A DNA stretch of 64,000 bases. Origin: Podocnemis expansa (lineage: Eukaryota; Chordata; Testudines; Podocnemididae). Below are positions 24,591-35,447 of this stretch, piece after piece; positions within the stretch are counted from its first letter, which is position 1, and each line of letters starts with the position of its first letter. The translations under genes and the position numbers were made by a program. The notes beneath the pieces were generated by a model that made no database searches, was not told the DNA's origin, and saw only the letters and a program-made list of their open reading frames with translations. The DNA is taken from the NCBI GenBank assembly GCA_007922195.1, contig ML681963.1, positions 59,282,008 through 59,346,007 of the forward strand, written 5' to 3'.

Positions 24591-26279
24591 TACTAATATG
24601 TCCCACTGTGTTTATACCACTATTTTTAGTATGATAGCTTGAGCTGAAGTAGTGCAAGTGTATGTACTCAGGCTGGGAATCATACCTCCCAGTTGCAGCA
24701 CAGGAATAAGAATGAGAATTTAAGCCCTGATGGAGAAAACAATGAGCAGGTGAAAATGGAATTGTTAATAATGCAAAAGTGTGTCAGTAATAGTACCATT
24801 AGTTAAAAAGTCATTTACATTAATATTATTTTTATTGATGTTTTCTTTATATTTCAGTTCGTTGCTGATTTATACATTACCATAGAAAAGAAATGGGAAC
24901 CACAGTTTAACTCAAAGATGTCTCACAAAAGCCTAAAAATCAAAATCAGTAAAATGTTAAGTCTTAAATGCAACACCAAAGGTAAATGGTTTACCATAAT
25001 CTTGGCATGTCCAGTGGTTAAACTTAAATGGAGGGATAACAGTAAAGTAGGAAATGATCATATGTGAGGCACTCTGTTTTAATAATACCTAGCATAATAT
25101 TTAGATACATACTACTGTAGAAAGAACCCTAGAAAACTCCAGAATATAGTTTTATTTTTAGATACATTCAGGTCTTGTGCATATATTGAAATAGTACTCT
25201 TCAGAGAAACACAGAAAGTGAAATAAATGTTCCCTTTGTGCTTGTTCTTTTTATCTTTCCATTGTAATTTGGTAGGAATTATATAAAAAACCAAAACATA
25301 CATCTCTATAGAAATAACTACAGATGAGATATGTGTGCTTAGAGTTGGGAGAGAGAAAGGCATTTGACCTTACAGAATTTTCTATAAACTTTCCTGTCAA
25401 GAGCGAGGAGCTTGAAGTCTTAGGGTCACTAACGTGTGGAGGCAACATGTTTAGCTTCCTTGCCCTGCATATACATGGGGGTGAAGAGCCCAAGTTCTAG
25501 AGATGGGTTAGAGTTACTTGCCGCTATTTGGACCTATCTGGTCTCTGATAGCATGGTTCCTGAAAAGTACATGTTACCACTGCCCAGTTCCCCACTGTCC
25601 ATGCAAGATCTCTCTTCAAGTAGCATTAATTCATGCACAGTTGAAGGCATATCTGCTTCCTCTGGAGGTTAGAATACTGTGTACAGCAGATCCTATACAA
25701 TCCCAACCCCACAGAGGGTTTTCTGAACGTTTGGGGAAAGGTCTGGTGCCATAGCAGCATCACTGTTGCCCTTCCTTGTCCCCTGGAAAGATTAAGCCAA
25801 AGAGCATTCTTTCCACACACAGAACTGGAGAGAAAGTCAGGGCATGGAATGGCAGACTAGACCATTGTCAGGGTACTAGCATAGAACTTGGGAGCCGTTC
25901 CCTGTTTTGCCACAAATTTCTTCTGTGACCTTGTTAAGTCACTTGCTGATTTATAAATTACTACAGAAAAGAGACAGGAACAACAGTCATAGGACAAAGA
26001 TGTCCTACAAAAGCTTAAAAAAACACCCAAAGTTAGTAAACTATTAAGTCTTAAATGCAATAACATAAGTAAATAATGCCTAATTCCCAAGCTGTAGAAA
26101 AAGTGTAATAGCACTTTTCCTACCCCACAAGGATGTTGTAAGGGTAAATACATTAAAGAAAATGAGGTGTTCAGAAACTATACTGGGGGAGGGGTGCATA
26201 TCAGTAACCTAGCTAGGTGGTTGGGGTTTTCAAAGCTGGTCACTTAACAGTACTCAGCTAAATTCTGGAGTCCCCATGG
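24591..26279. other. No gene; two diverged copies of a ~140-bp repeat
   Basis: 24866-25010 and 25945-26085 are direct copies (shared words TGCTGATTTATA and TATTAAGTCTTAAATGCAA near the ends). The second sits inside a MIR-like SINE (about 25860-26160). No exon is supported. Confidence 0.55.
25860..26160 (+). repeat. MIR-like SINE split by a ~140-bp repeat
   Basis: The left part contains TCTGTGACCTTGTTAAGTCACTT and the right part CACAAGGATGTTGTAAGGGT, both typical of MIR/CORE-SINEs. The sequence between is a different repeat also found at 24866-25010. Confidence 0.5.
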
Positions 26280-26509
26280 GTACATCTACACAGGCAGTGG
26301 CAGCAAGTCTGTTAGCTTGTGTTGACAGACTTGGGTTTGTGGGGATAGTGATATCGCTCCAAAACAGGCGTCGCAAACTCAAATAACCAGGTAGGCCGCA
26401 CAAGGATTAGTACATTAGCCCAAGGGCCACACCACTGAAACGTTTTCATACAATGATATTGCAAATATCTATAACGATAGTGTTGTTGCGGGCTGCAGGA
26501 AATAACTTT

Positions 26510-27262
26510 GGCTATGTTCACACAGGGTATGCTTGTTTCGAAACAAGATGTTTCAAAACAAGCTGTTTCGAAATAACATATTATTTCGAAACACGTTATT
26601 TCGAGGACAAAAAACTGTGTCCTCGAAATAAGGCAGCGAAATAGCATGTCCACAGTGTGGACATGCTATTTCGCCAGGGGAGGGGATAGCAGGCAATGGC
26701 GGGGTAAAGTGCAGCTGGGCGCTCACTCCAGCCCCAGCAGCAGTGGTCTCCAGCCATGCGCCGGGGCCGCACCCCCAGGTTTGTGGGCAGCGGGGGCTTT
26801 AAAGCCCCCGGGGTGAGGCACCCCGCCACCCCTCACCTGGTGGGTGCCTGCAGNNNNNNNNNNNNNNNNNNNNNNNNNNNNNNNNNNNNNNNNNNNNNNN
26901 NNNNNNNNNNNNNNNNNNNNNNNNNNNNNNNNNNNNNNNNNNNNNNNNNNNNNCCCGCCCCAGCAGACACCCCTCAGCACCCTGGCCAGGGTGCTGAGGG
27001 GGGGCTGCCCTTCCTCCCAGGGTGCTTAGCACCCTGGGAGGAAGGTGACATGTTGTTTCGGAACACTTTGTTCCGAAACAACATGTCCGAACAGGGCTGT
27101 TTCGAAACACAACGAGGTTTAAGCTATTTCGAAACAACCACAGCCATTTCGAAACAAGCTGTTTGCTTGTTTCGAAATGGCCGTGCGTCGTGTGGCCATG
27201 GCACTTCTTATTTCGAAACAACCTCTGTTGTTTTGAAATAAGAAGTGTGTGTGGCCATACCC
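26510..27262. mobile_element. Harbinger-like palindromic element with TTT target duplication
   Basis: Ends GGCTATGTTCACAC and GTGTGTGGCCATACCC. TTT lies at 26507-26509 and 27263-27265. Dense TTTCGAAA palindromes occupy both arms around a GC-rich centre. The 100-base gap (26854-26953) lies in the centre. Closely related to 45375-46206 in inverted orientation. Confidence 0.75.
26854..26953. other. Assembly gap (100 N)
   Basis: Exactly 100 N, the usual placeholder for unknown length, in the middle of a palindromic GC-rich element. Confidence 0.99.
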
Positions 27263-27814
27263 TTTGAGGGGTGTATACAGCCCATGGGCTGTGAATTTGA
27301 GACCCCTGCTCTAAAAATAGCTGTGTAGACTGCTCTTTAAAGGTGCAACATGAGCTCTGATACTCCATCCTAGCTTTAGGATTCAGAGGCCAGCTCCAGC
27401 AGCAACTTCAAAGAACTATCTACACAGCTTTTTTTGGAGCTCCACAAACATAATGCCAAATTCCAAAGGGGTAGCCATGTTAGTCCAGTCCAGAAAAACA
27501 AACAAGGAGTCTAGTTACTCTTTTAGGCTATGTCTACATGGCACTTTTATTTCGAAATAACACTCATTATTTTGAAATAAAAGAAATTAGGTCTACAAGA
27601 CATTTTCTTATTTCGAAAGGACGGATCCTGTCCTTTCGAAATAAGAATCGTCATTTTGAAAAAGTAAAACCTGACCCCCCTCGAAACGGCTGTTATTTTG
27701 GAATAGGTATTTCAAAATAAAGCTGTTTAGACCTGTTCTTTCGAAACAACACTGTATAGACCTGTTGTTTTGAAAGAGCTGTTTCTAAAGAATAGGTCCA
27801 AATGGCTTTATTTC

Positions 27815-28384
27815 AAAAATACTGTGTTCAGTTTGGGGCTTACTGTGTACAGTTTTGGGCTACTGTGTTCAGTTTTGGGCTCCCGTGTTCAGTTTTGGGC
27901 TCCCCACTACAAAAAGGACAGGGACATGCTAGAGAGAGTTCAGAGGAGGGCAACCAAAATGATTAAAGGGCTAGAGCACAAGCCCTATGAGGAAAGACTG
28001 GAAGCATTGGGCTTATTTAGTCTTCAGAAGAGAAGATTGAGGGGGGATTTGATAGCAACCTTCAACTACTTGAAGGGATGCTCTAAGGAAGATGGAGCTC
28101 GACTGTTCTCGGTAGTAACGGAAGACAGAACGAGTAAAAATGGTCTCAAGTTGTGGTTAGGGAGGTCTAGGCTGGATATTAGAAAAAACTTTTTTACTAG
28201 GAGAGTGGTGAAGACTTGGAATGAGCTGCCGAGGGAGGTGGTGGAGTCTCCATCTTTGGAGGTGTTTAAGGCCCGGCTGGACAAAACCCTGACTGGGATG
28301 GTTTAAGTGGGAGTGGTCCTGCCTCTGGGAGAGGGTTGGACTAGATGACCTATGAGGTCCCTTCCAACCCTATGATTCTATGAA
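27815..28384 (+). mobile_element. CR1 LINE, 5'-truncated, 3' end intact
   Basis: It ends in CCTATGATTCTATGA, the classic CR1 3' terminus. It follows the usual CR1 pattern of 5' truncation. Four near-direct copies of a short CAGTTTTGGGCT word occur at the 5' end (27829-27903). Confidence 0.9.
27893..28306 (+). pseudogene. CR1 ORF2 C-terminal end, frame still open
   Basis: The last ~137 codons of the CR1 RT protein are open to the native stop (28304-28306). Conserved blocks include [50 protein letters not shown] and [11 protein letters not shown]. The open frame suggests a younger insertion than the antisense CR1 at 21.4-24.6 kb. Non-functional because the catalytic RT and endonuclease parts are absent. 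Confidence 0.85.
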
Positions 28385-28551
28385 ATATCCCTTCCGAAAT
28401 AACAGCCGTTTGGATTGCAGGCTTTCCCTTAATTCGAATTAGCATTTTGTTAATTCAAATTAACTTATTTCGAAATAAGGATTTTATTTCGAAATAACTT
28501 ATTTCGAAATCCTTATTTCGAAATAACAATGCATGTGTAGACATAGCCTTA

Positions 28552-28905
28552 GAGTGTGTCTGCACTGGGGGCTTAAGTCAATTTAAGAAGGCTTAAGACA
28601 ACTTAAGGAACACCCTGGCCACATTTGGAGTTCATTAAGTCAACTTAAGCACTTGCTTAAGTTGACTTAATAACTCCTGCCCTTAAAGTCAGCTTTAAGG
28701 GTTAAGTCGACTCAGCTTAACATAATGTGGCCATTAAAGTCGACTTAATAAAGTTGACTTAGTGCCGTAGGGTTATTTAAGGCAACTTTATAGTCAACTT
28801 AATTCAATGTGGCCTTACTAAGTCGACTAAATAAGGTCTATTTAAAGTTGACTTTAAATAGACCTTATTAAGTTGACTTAACTGAGCCCTGTAATGTACA
28901 CAAAG
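28552..28905. mobile_element. Palindromic MITE rich in AAGTCGACTT / TTAAGTCAACTTAA
   Basis: At least ten TTAAGTYGACTTAA-type palindromes lie in about 350 bp, between ends reading GTGTCTGCACTGG and, inverted, TTTGTGTACATTACAGG. It lies directly against the TTA duplication of the previous element. Non-coding; class unresolved. Confidence 0.55.
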
Positions 28906-29576
28906 CCCAAAAGACTAACAAATTTATTTATTGCATGAGCTTTGATAGGAGAGAATCCCACTTCATCAGATGCTTGTAAGTTCCCCATCTTCAAGAATCT
29001 GACAAAGTGGGATTCTCTCTTATGAAAGCTCATGCGATAAGTAATCTATTAGTCTTTAAAACTGCCACCAGACTCATTGTTTGTTCCACGGATATAAGTG
29101 TGTCAACCCAGAGCAGGAAGGCTCCCACTTTGAGCTATATAGAGGCATCTCATATGAACTCAAAGGTTGTTTTGCCTGAATCAGGACATCAGGACCAGGC
29201 CCTTAGGCATTGCCCATGCAGCAAAGTAGACCTGAATAGAAGTAGTTATTCTGTACTAGTTTACTACACCGTGAAATAAGAATGTCCACATGGGCAGTTA
29301 CGGTGGAACAGCTACTGACTTTTAAATTCACATTTTAGCTCATTGGTTCCCAACCTGTGTTTTGGGGGCCAAAAGTGGCCCTCCAGGGCTTTCAAAGTAG
29401 TCCTCAGCTCCCCTGCTCACTGCAGAATGGAATCACTGGCTGGGACCTTGGCAGAGCATGTTTCCTCAGGGCTAAAGGACCAATGCTGGCTCCTTGCTTC
29501 AGCCAACAAGTTAAGAGATTAGCACTCTCATCCCCTTGGCTGTAGCAGAGAGCACAGCAAAGCACTCTGCTTAGGT

Positions 29577-29733
29577 CAGGGCTTGACAAAACCTGGAAGC
29601 CAGGTGACCTAGATGACCAGGGTTTGTATCCTGGCTCCTAGTACCATTGTGGAAATGCAATGGAGGTGTGCCCTTTGGTGACCAAAAATAAAACTGCTGG
29701 CATCTACCTGGGAACCAACTTTGTCAAGCCATG
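29577..29733. mobile_element. hAT MITE (157 bp)
   Basis: Ends CAGGGCTTGACAAA and TTTGTCAAGCCATG. The 8-bp flanks GCTTAGGT and GTCTAGGT match at six positions. Confidence 0.7.
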
Positions 29734-30989
29734 GTCTAGGTCCTTAGATGCTATGGTCATTGGTGGAGCCATAGGGTGGGGAGGAGAGCACTGATCTTCT
29801 ATCCCTCTGGCTGCTGAAGGGAGCTACTGCCTTGGGAATCAGATAGAGTGTGCAGAGCTGCAGGATGCTTGTGAAACAAGCAAAGTGGCACTTAAAGACT
29901 AACAAATTTATCGCATGAGCTTTTGTGGGAGAAAATACCGCTTTGTCAGACACTTTGAAGATGGGAGAATTTACAGAATGAGAGGAAAATAAATTCAGAG
30001 AAGTGTAAGTTATGGGATCAGGTCATACTGTAACAGCAAATCAAAGCAGTTGTTAAGATTCAAACACCAGGAAACAGCACATAGAGGAAAGTGAGGTCCA
30101 ATCACCTGTTGTAATGGGAAAAGAATCCATCGTCATGATTTAATCCTGCTTTCACAAATCAAATTTGCATATCAGTTCCAATTCTGCAGTTTGTCTTTGA
30201 AGTCTTGATGTGTTACTCATTTGTTTGAGCTCAGCTATTAATGAATAATCAGCAGAGTGATTAGGAAGATTGAAGTGCTCAGCTACTTTTTTTGGAATGT
30301 TGTGGTTTCTGGTGTCAGTTTTGTTTTCATTTTATTCTTTTGTGCAAAGATTGTCCTGTTTGTCCAATGGATTAGGTGTGGGGGTATTTCTAGCACATGA
30401 TGGCATAAATCACATTGGTGGATGAGCAGGGTGAATGAGCCCTTGATGGAGTAGTTGTCTTGATTAGGTACTATGATGGTGTCTTTTGTGCAGATAGGTG
30501 GGCAAAGATGTCAATGTGGTTTGTTGCTGGGGTATATGCCTGCTTTAATGTTTCTGTTGTTAGGTCTGTAGCTGCTGGTGAGTATCTCTTTAAGGTTAGG
30601 GGGCTGTCTGTAAGTGAGGAGATGTCTGTCTCCCAAGACTTGAGAGCGTGAGGGATTATCTTTTAGAATGGGCTATAGGTCAGTAATGATCTGTTGTAGA
30701 GGTCTGACTTGGGGGGTTGTATATGATGACCAGTGGCATTCTGTTGTTTTCTTTCTTGGGCTTCTCCTGTCGTGATTGACTTTGGGGTATCCACCTAGCT
30801 CTGTCAGTCTGTTTCTTTACTTCTGCAGGTGAATACCGTAGTTAATGGATGCTTGACAGCGATCCTGACAGTGTCTGTCTCTGCCTGAGGGGTCAGAACA
30901 AATGCAGTTATATCTTAGGGCTTGACTAGAGCCAATGGATTGTGTGGTGTGTTTTGGATGAAAGCGCAAATGATGTAGGTAACTATATC

Positions 30990-31775
30990 TGTCAAGGCTG
31001 GTTCCCCACTCTGGCACTTTGAGTACAGAACGTGGGGGCCTGCAAAAGGCCTTAAAACCCACTGGCCCTAAAGTCTTGTCTTAAAACGCTCCAAAGCTAC
31101 CAATTTCCTAGCTTTGGAATGGTACTGCTGCCACCAGCCAAATGCAAAACTTCTTGAAAACCCAGAAAGGTGCACTTGGGAATTCTTTCCTGTGAGGTAC
31201 CCTCAATTGCTTCTACTCCTCCTTCAGGAGAGCAATTGAACCCCAGCTAAGATATCAGCTGAAAATTGGACAGAATCCCCTTTAGTAGTTGGCCATGCAG
31301 TCTGAGGCACATGCACACAAAACCTTTTGTCATTTAGGACACAGAACCAGAGCTTATTTTAAAAGGGGTAAAATCTTTAATTAAAAAAAGAACAGATAAG
31401 AAACATAGAGAGTTGCTTCTCTGGGATTTAACTTAAGTAGTTACAGAGTAGTGGGAGGGGGGTACATGTGCTCAGCACAAAGGAATCCAAAAACAAATGA
31501 AAACAAAGAAATACCCTGACCATGCCTAGTTAAACATTCTCTGCTCTACTCATGCCTGGTCAGTTCCAAACTTGAGTCTATCTTTGGCAAGGATGTCACT
31601 GGATTCTTCAGGCCTATCTCTCTGGCTTCCTCCTGATTCTTCCAGGAGCCCTTCTGTCAACAAACAGGAGATAGGCAGGCCTGCTGCTCCAATTCAAAAA
31701 CCTGTACTGTTTCTACTGGCTCTCCTGGGACTCAGTGACCAGGGTGTTAACCTCTTTCTCTCCAAGGTTACTACA
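30990..31775 (-). mobile_element. Solo LTR (786 bp) inserted in PLE
   Basis: On the + strand it reads TGTCAAGGCTGG ... GTTACTACA. The flanks ATATC (30985-30989) and ATACC (31776-31780) are a 5-bp duplication with one mismatch. The inverse copy is at 39514-40295. The uninterrupted PLE sequence is seen near 1897-1915. Confidence 0.85.
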
Positions 31776-32162
31776 ATACCGATCAGTAGGTTTTTGGTAT
31801 AGGGTGGTGTTTATGTGTCCATCCCTAATTTGTACTTTCGTGTCCAGAAAGTGGATCTCCTGTGTGGAGTGTTCCAAGCTAAGTTTGATTGTGGAGTGGA
31901 AATTGTTGAAATCTCTGCGGAAATCTTCAAGAGCATGCCTACCATAGATCCAGATGATCAAGATGTCATCAAAGTAGTGTAAGCAGAGGAGAGGTGCTTT
32001 GGGATTAAACTTGAAGAAGTATTCCTCTAAACTGGCCATAAAAATGGTGGCGTATTGTGAGACCATGCAGGTACCCATAGCAGTGCCACTGACTTGAAGG
32101 TATACATTATTCTCAAATCTGAAATGGTTGCAGGCGAGTGCAAAGTCACAAAGTTCAGCCAT
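31776..32162 (-). pseudogene. PLE reverse transcriptase fragment
   Basis: Minus-strand frame with the RT catalytic block HYFDDILIIW, the preceding VSGTAMGTCMV and MASLEEYFF blocks, and then FLDTKVQIRDGHINTTLYQK, the order expected for a Penelope RT. It is cut off downstream by the solo LTR. Confidence 0.8.
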
Positions 32163-32394
32163 GATGTGGACTGTGGCATCATCTGAGATGGTTCTTCTAA
32201 TAGCTTGTAAACCATCTTTGTGTGGGATGTGGGTGTTGGTGTGGTTTCCCAGCTGCAGCGAGAGACCTGGGAGATCATCAAGCAGGGAAGCAAACTGTTT
32301 TAGGGGGGAGGGCCTGTTGGCAGAGATTGGTGGCCCTTCAGGGCTGTAAAAATATCGTCTGTGGCCCTTGAGCCAAAAACGTTGGGAACCACAG

Positions 32395-32800
32395 CTCTAG
32401 TCTATTTTCAATAACTTCCCCTGTGCCGACAAACCTTTTCCACTTGTGAATAGTTTATACTTTCTGAGCAGTTTGTACCAAACACACAATAATGTGATCT
32501 CTCTCCTTTTTCTTTTTCAGATCGTTGCAGCGTAGCATACGTTGGTCCATAATCATGAAGCATTAAAGACCACAAGACAGAAACTTCTGTTCCACTGCCA
32601 TGAAGTGATACAAAGTGTTGGGCACTCCCTACTGGGGCAATGATATTGGGCAGCACTGAGCATTTATCGGACCTAGGTTACTGCACTGTGACAGTTCTGA
32701 GGCTCTGGGTTGGGACCCCAAAGTGGGTCACAACCAGGGCCATCTCTGGGGAGAGGGTTGCATATCGCCATCCTCCTTGCCACCAGGAGAGCCTGATGTC
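32395..32800. other. Unassigned sequence between hAT and DIRS copy 2
   Basis: A pyrimidine tract ending in CAG at about 32520 precedes unique sequence. A minus-strand frame (32408-32656) is open for 82 codons with no family I recognise. No firm call. Confidence 0.3.
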
Positions 32801-33750
32801 CGAGAGCTGAAGAGATCCCATTCGCTGACCAAGGTGCAACCGTCAGGGAAATGACACCGGAAGCACTCAGTACCAAGGAGTCGTAGACAACACCTGACCC
32901 AGAAGAGCAGGACCAATCCTGCAAACATTGGAAGCATCAAGGAACTCCGTTACCTCATTTTTCCTCAGCCTCAACAGCCAGCACTGACTAGCCCGCCTGT
33001 GATCCCAGGGGTCATTCCCGCCACCACCACCGAAGCTAATGTGCCAACCCTCTGACCACTGCTCAGGAGAGAGCAGCCCCAACCCCAGCACCTCCACCGG
33101 CACAAAGCCTCCAGGACTTCTCAGCACAATGGTCCTACTGGGACATATGGGATTTTCTACCAAGGTGTGCCCCCTCACATCAGTCCTCAAGGGAACTGCC
33201 AGCCTGGGGAACCAGGACCCACTCCAAGCTTTGAGCTCAGAGGTGGACTTGGACCCCATTGAGGGCCCATAAGGAGTCTCCAAGGAAGCCTACCACCCTA
33301 CTCCTACTCCTTGCTGGATGAGGCTGTGACACAGGGATCCATCTCCCCCTCAGAGGACCTAAGAGCCCATCAAGAACTCCTAAAGAGGATGGTCTCCAAG
33401 TGGAGGAAGTGAGGGAGGACTATGACCCTCTATTCAATGTGAGTGATGCAGCCCCTTTTACTCAACCCCGCCCCAACACCTTTAGCCTTTGCCTGAACCA
33501 GAAACTAGAAACAATGAAAGGCAGTGGGAGACACACCTAAAACCCCTTTGAACAAGGGTGCTGGAATTAGGCCAACTCCTCTAGCCTCATCTAACTTCAT
33601 TTGCATCAAGGATGGAACCAGAATTAGCATACTGAATGGAGAACCAAGCTCCAAGGCAGGAGTCGCACTGAACTCTGGGATTGGCAAAGCAGAGAAGCAC
33701 TGCATGATGGGGGATCTCTGCTCCTGAGACAAATGTATTCATCAGAATAG

Positions 33751-33964
33751 AAACAAGGAGTCGTGTGGCACTTTAAGACTAACAGATTTATTTTTCGCAT
33801 GAGCTTTCATGGGAGAAAAATCCCACTTCGTCAGATGTTTTGAAGATGAAGTGGGATTTTCTCCCACAAAAGCTCATGCGAAAAATAAATCTGCAAGTCT
33901 TAAAGCACCACACGACTCCTTGTTTCTTTTTTGCTGGACTAGACTAACATGGCTATCCCTCTGG
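33751..33964. mobile_element. PLE foldback (inverted pair of tails)
   Basis: It begins AAACAAGGAGTCGTGTGGCA and ends CTCCTTGTTTC ... GCTATCCCTCTGG. The arms are near-perfect inverted copies meeting at about 33841-33850, with almost no spacer. Confidence 0.8.
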
Positions 33965-34794
33965 AAAATGAATTCATGCCTGCACACACCCAGCCCAGCA
34001 GTTATCACACCAATTCTAGTCAATAGATCTTCAGTTGATATCCAACATACTGAATCTGCCTGATTGCATTGTAAGCTCCCTCAAAGGAATGCCACCCATC
34101 ACCAGGAACGATCAGCTCCTATTGTCCACCTAAACAAAACGCCTCTGGTATACTGCCTTAAGTCATTATTTACCCCAAAACAACCTAGTGTTCCACCTTA
34201 AACCATTGTTTCTTCCCTACAAAAATCCCTACCCAGGTTAGTTAGTTAGGGAATCAGTTCTGAATCTGTTCTGATGCCTGATGTGTTGCATGGACCTACA
34301 AGCTGCACCAAGTCCACTGAGACTTCATTTTCTCCTTGCTGATCATGGTGGAGGCTCTGCCCGTCTCCAGCACTCCAGACCCTAAGCTGAACAGCCTGGT
34401 TCATGGGTACCTTTGAGCTGCACTGAGTGGTGGGACATTCTCCCCCTTGCTTCTCTCTTTGCTTTTCCCTACTCCAACTATAACTCTCTAAACCTGATCT
34501 TTTGTAATCCACTTGGGCTAGCTTTCCCCAATACTATAATTGAAACTGGGTAATATTGTAACTGTTTGATCATTTTCCTCTTTTGTATGGTTATCAATAT
34601 TGTAACTGTTTGGGCATTTTTCTTTCCTTTTATAATTATTCATAAGCTTTATGTACCTGGCAATAAAGTAACTGATTGCCAGACTTCCTCTGTGTTCTTG
34701 GCTTCCCTATATTGCTCTGCAGTAATGCTCCTTTTACCTAGCCAAAGACCCCTGTGATGCCCAGTTCCTTGTAAGGTTTGCTCATTAAGGGGTT

Positions 34795-35080
34795 ACCAGA
34801 GTGCTGAGCCTGTGGCATATAAGGGTGACAGCTGAAAGTGTTGCTTTGACCCAGCCAGTGGAGGCCAGGGGCACATAAGGGTGACAGCTGAAAGTGTTGT
34901 TTTGACCCAGCCTGACTGAGTCCAGGGGCATATTAAGGTGGCAGCTGAAAGTGCTGTTTTAACCCAGCTTGCTCAGATGCATACTCCAGTCTAGTCTAGT
35001 CTGGTACGGTACAGGGGCACATAAGGGTAGCAGCAGACCAGTGATGTGTAACCCGGCCTGCTGAGCTCAGGGACACATAA
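34795..35080. repeat. ~64-bp tandem repeat in the LTR
   Basis: At least three copies of a unit containing GTGACAGCTGAAAGTGTTG and GACCCAGCC. The inverse is present near 43420-43550. Confidence 0.7.
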
Positions 35081-35447
35081 GGGGTCAGCTGAGAGTGCTG
35101 ATAGACCCGGTCCACTCAGTCTTACTTAGAAACCTAGTCTTGGGAAATTTAGGTCCTGCAAGGGTGGTTCCATTGGGAGGGATTTGCAGAAGGGAGAAGT
35201 AAGCTCCACAGAGACTCAAGTGACACAAGCAGTACACTAATAGAATTGCAAGCCCACCTCCAGAGGAAGTAACCCTAATAAATGAGCAGACCCCAAGTTG
35301 ATGGGAAAAGTTGGTAACACCCCCTCTGCCAGAGTGGTCCTCCCAGTTCACAAGGGGGTGCTGAAAATAGCCTGTGCCAGGTGATAAACTTCATCTTCAG
35401 TTCCCCCAAAAGGAGGGGACCTCAAAAGGGGCCAAAAAATTTACCAC

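Larger units (their letters stand above)
26365..27308. mobile_element. hAT MITE interrupted by a Harbinger-like element
   Basis: The left part begins CAGGCGTCGCAAACTC and the right part ends TTTGAGACCCCTG. The flanks CTCCAAAA (26357-26364) and CTCTAAAA (27309-27316) are an 8-bp duplication with one mismatch. Joined, the halves correspond to the intact copy at 13210-13379. Confidence 0.8.
26280..27430. mobile_element. Outer MITE carrying hAT and Harbinger-like insertions
   Basis: Ends with CATCTACACAG at the left and CTATCTACACAG / CTGTGTAGACTG words at the right enclose the hAT element at 26365-27308. Class unsure. Confidence 0.4.
27526..28548. mobile_element. Harbinger-like palindromic element with TTA target duplication, carrying a CR1
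   Basis: Ends GGCTATGTCTACATG and CATGTGTAGACATAGCC are near-perfect inverted repeats. TTA lies at 27523-27525 and 28549-28551. The arms are rich in TTTCGAAATAA palindromes. A CR1 LINE end has inserted in the middle. Confidence 0.8.
27465..29080 (-). mobile_element. PLE end and foldback, split by nested insertions
   Basis: The left piece (27465-27522, GGTAGCCATGTTAGTCCAG) and right piece (28908-29080) join into one PLE terminus once the elements at 27526-28548 and 28552-28905 are removed. The right piece is itself a foldback: AAAGACTAACAAATTTATT, then its inverse by about 29060. Confidence 0.65.
29875..32280 (-). mobile_element. Penelope-like element copy 2, split by a solo LTR
   Basis: On the minus strand it runs from RT (32280 to about 31776), through a solo LTR (31775-30990), into the endonuclease region and 3' tail (30989-29875). 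The endonuclease part (about 30.3-30.5 kb) is decayed: a match to the YIGQTGRSLHK region remains near 30.35 kb but stops interrupt the frame. Confidence 0.8.
29341..32394. mobile_element. hAT-like element split by nested insertions
   Basis: Left end CATTGGTTCCCAACC and right end GTTGGGAACCACAG are inverted repeats. Inside are a smaller hAT MITE (29577-29733) and an antisense PLE (29875-32280), which itself holds a solo LTR. The 8-bp flanks match only in part. Confidence 0.55.
33491..35340 (+). mobile_element. Long retroviral-type LTR inserted in DIRS gag
   Basis: It aligns end to end, inverted, with 43075-44760. It starts about TGAACCAGAAAC and has a polyadenylation signal GGCAATAAAG near 34661, followed by a TG-rich stretch. 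The downstream part has short tandem repeats of about 64 bp (34795-35080). A PLE foldback (33751-33964) has inserted in it. The DIRS gag reading resumes near 35385, so this is a solo LTR. The edges are approximate. Confidence 0.65.

Noticed and set aside
26723..27368. Long frames running through the 100-N gap
   Set aside because: The frames are held open by undetermined bases and palindromic repeats.
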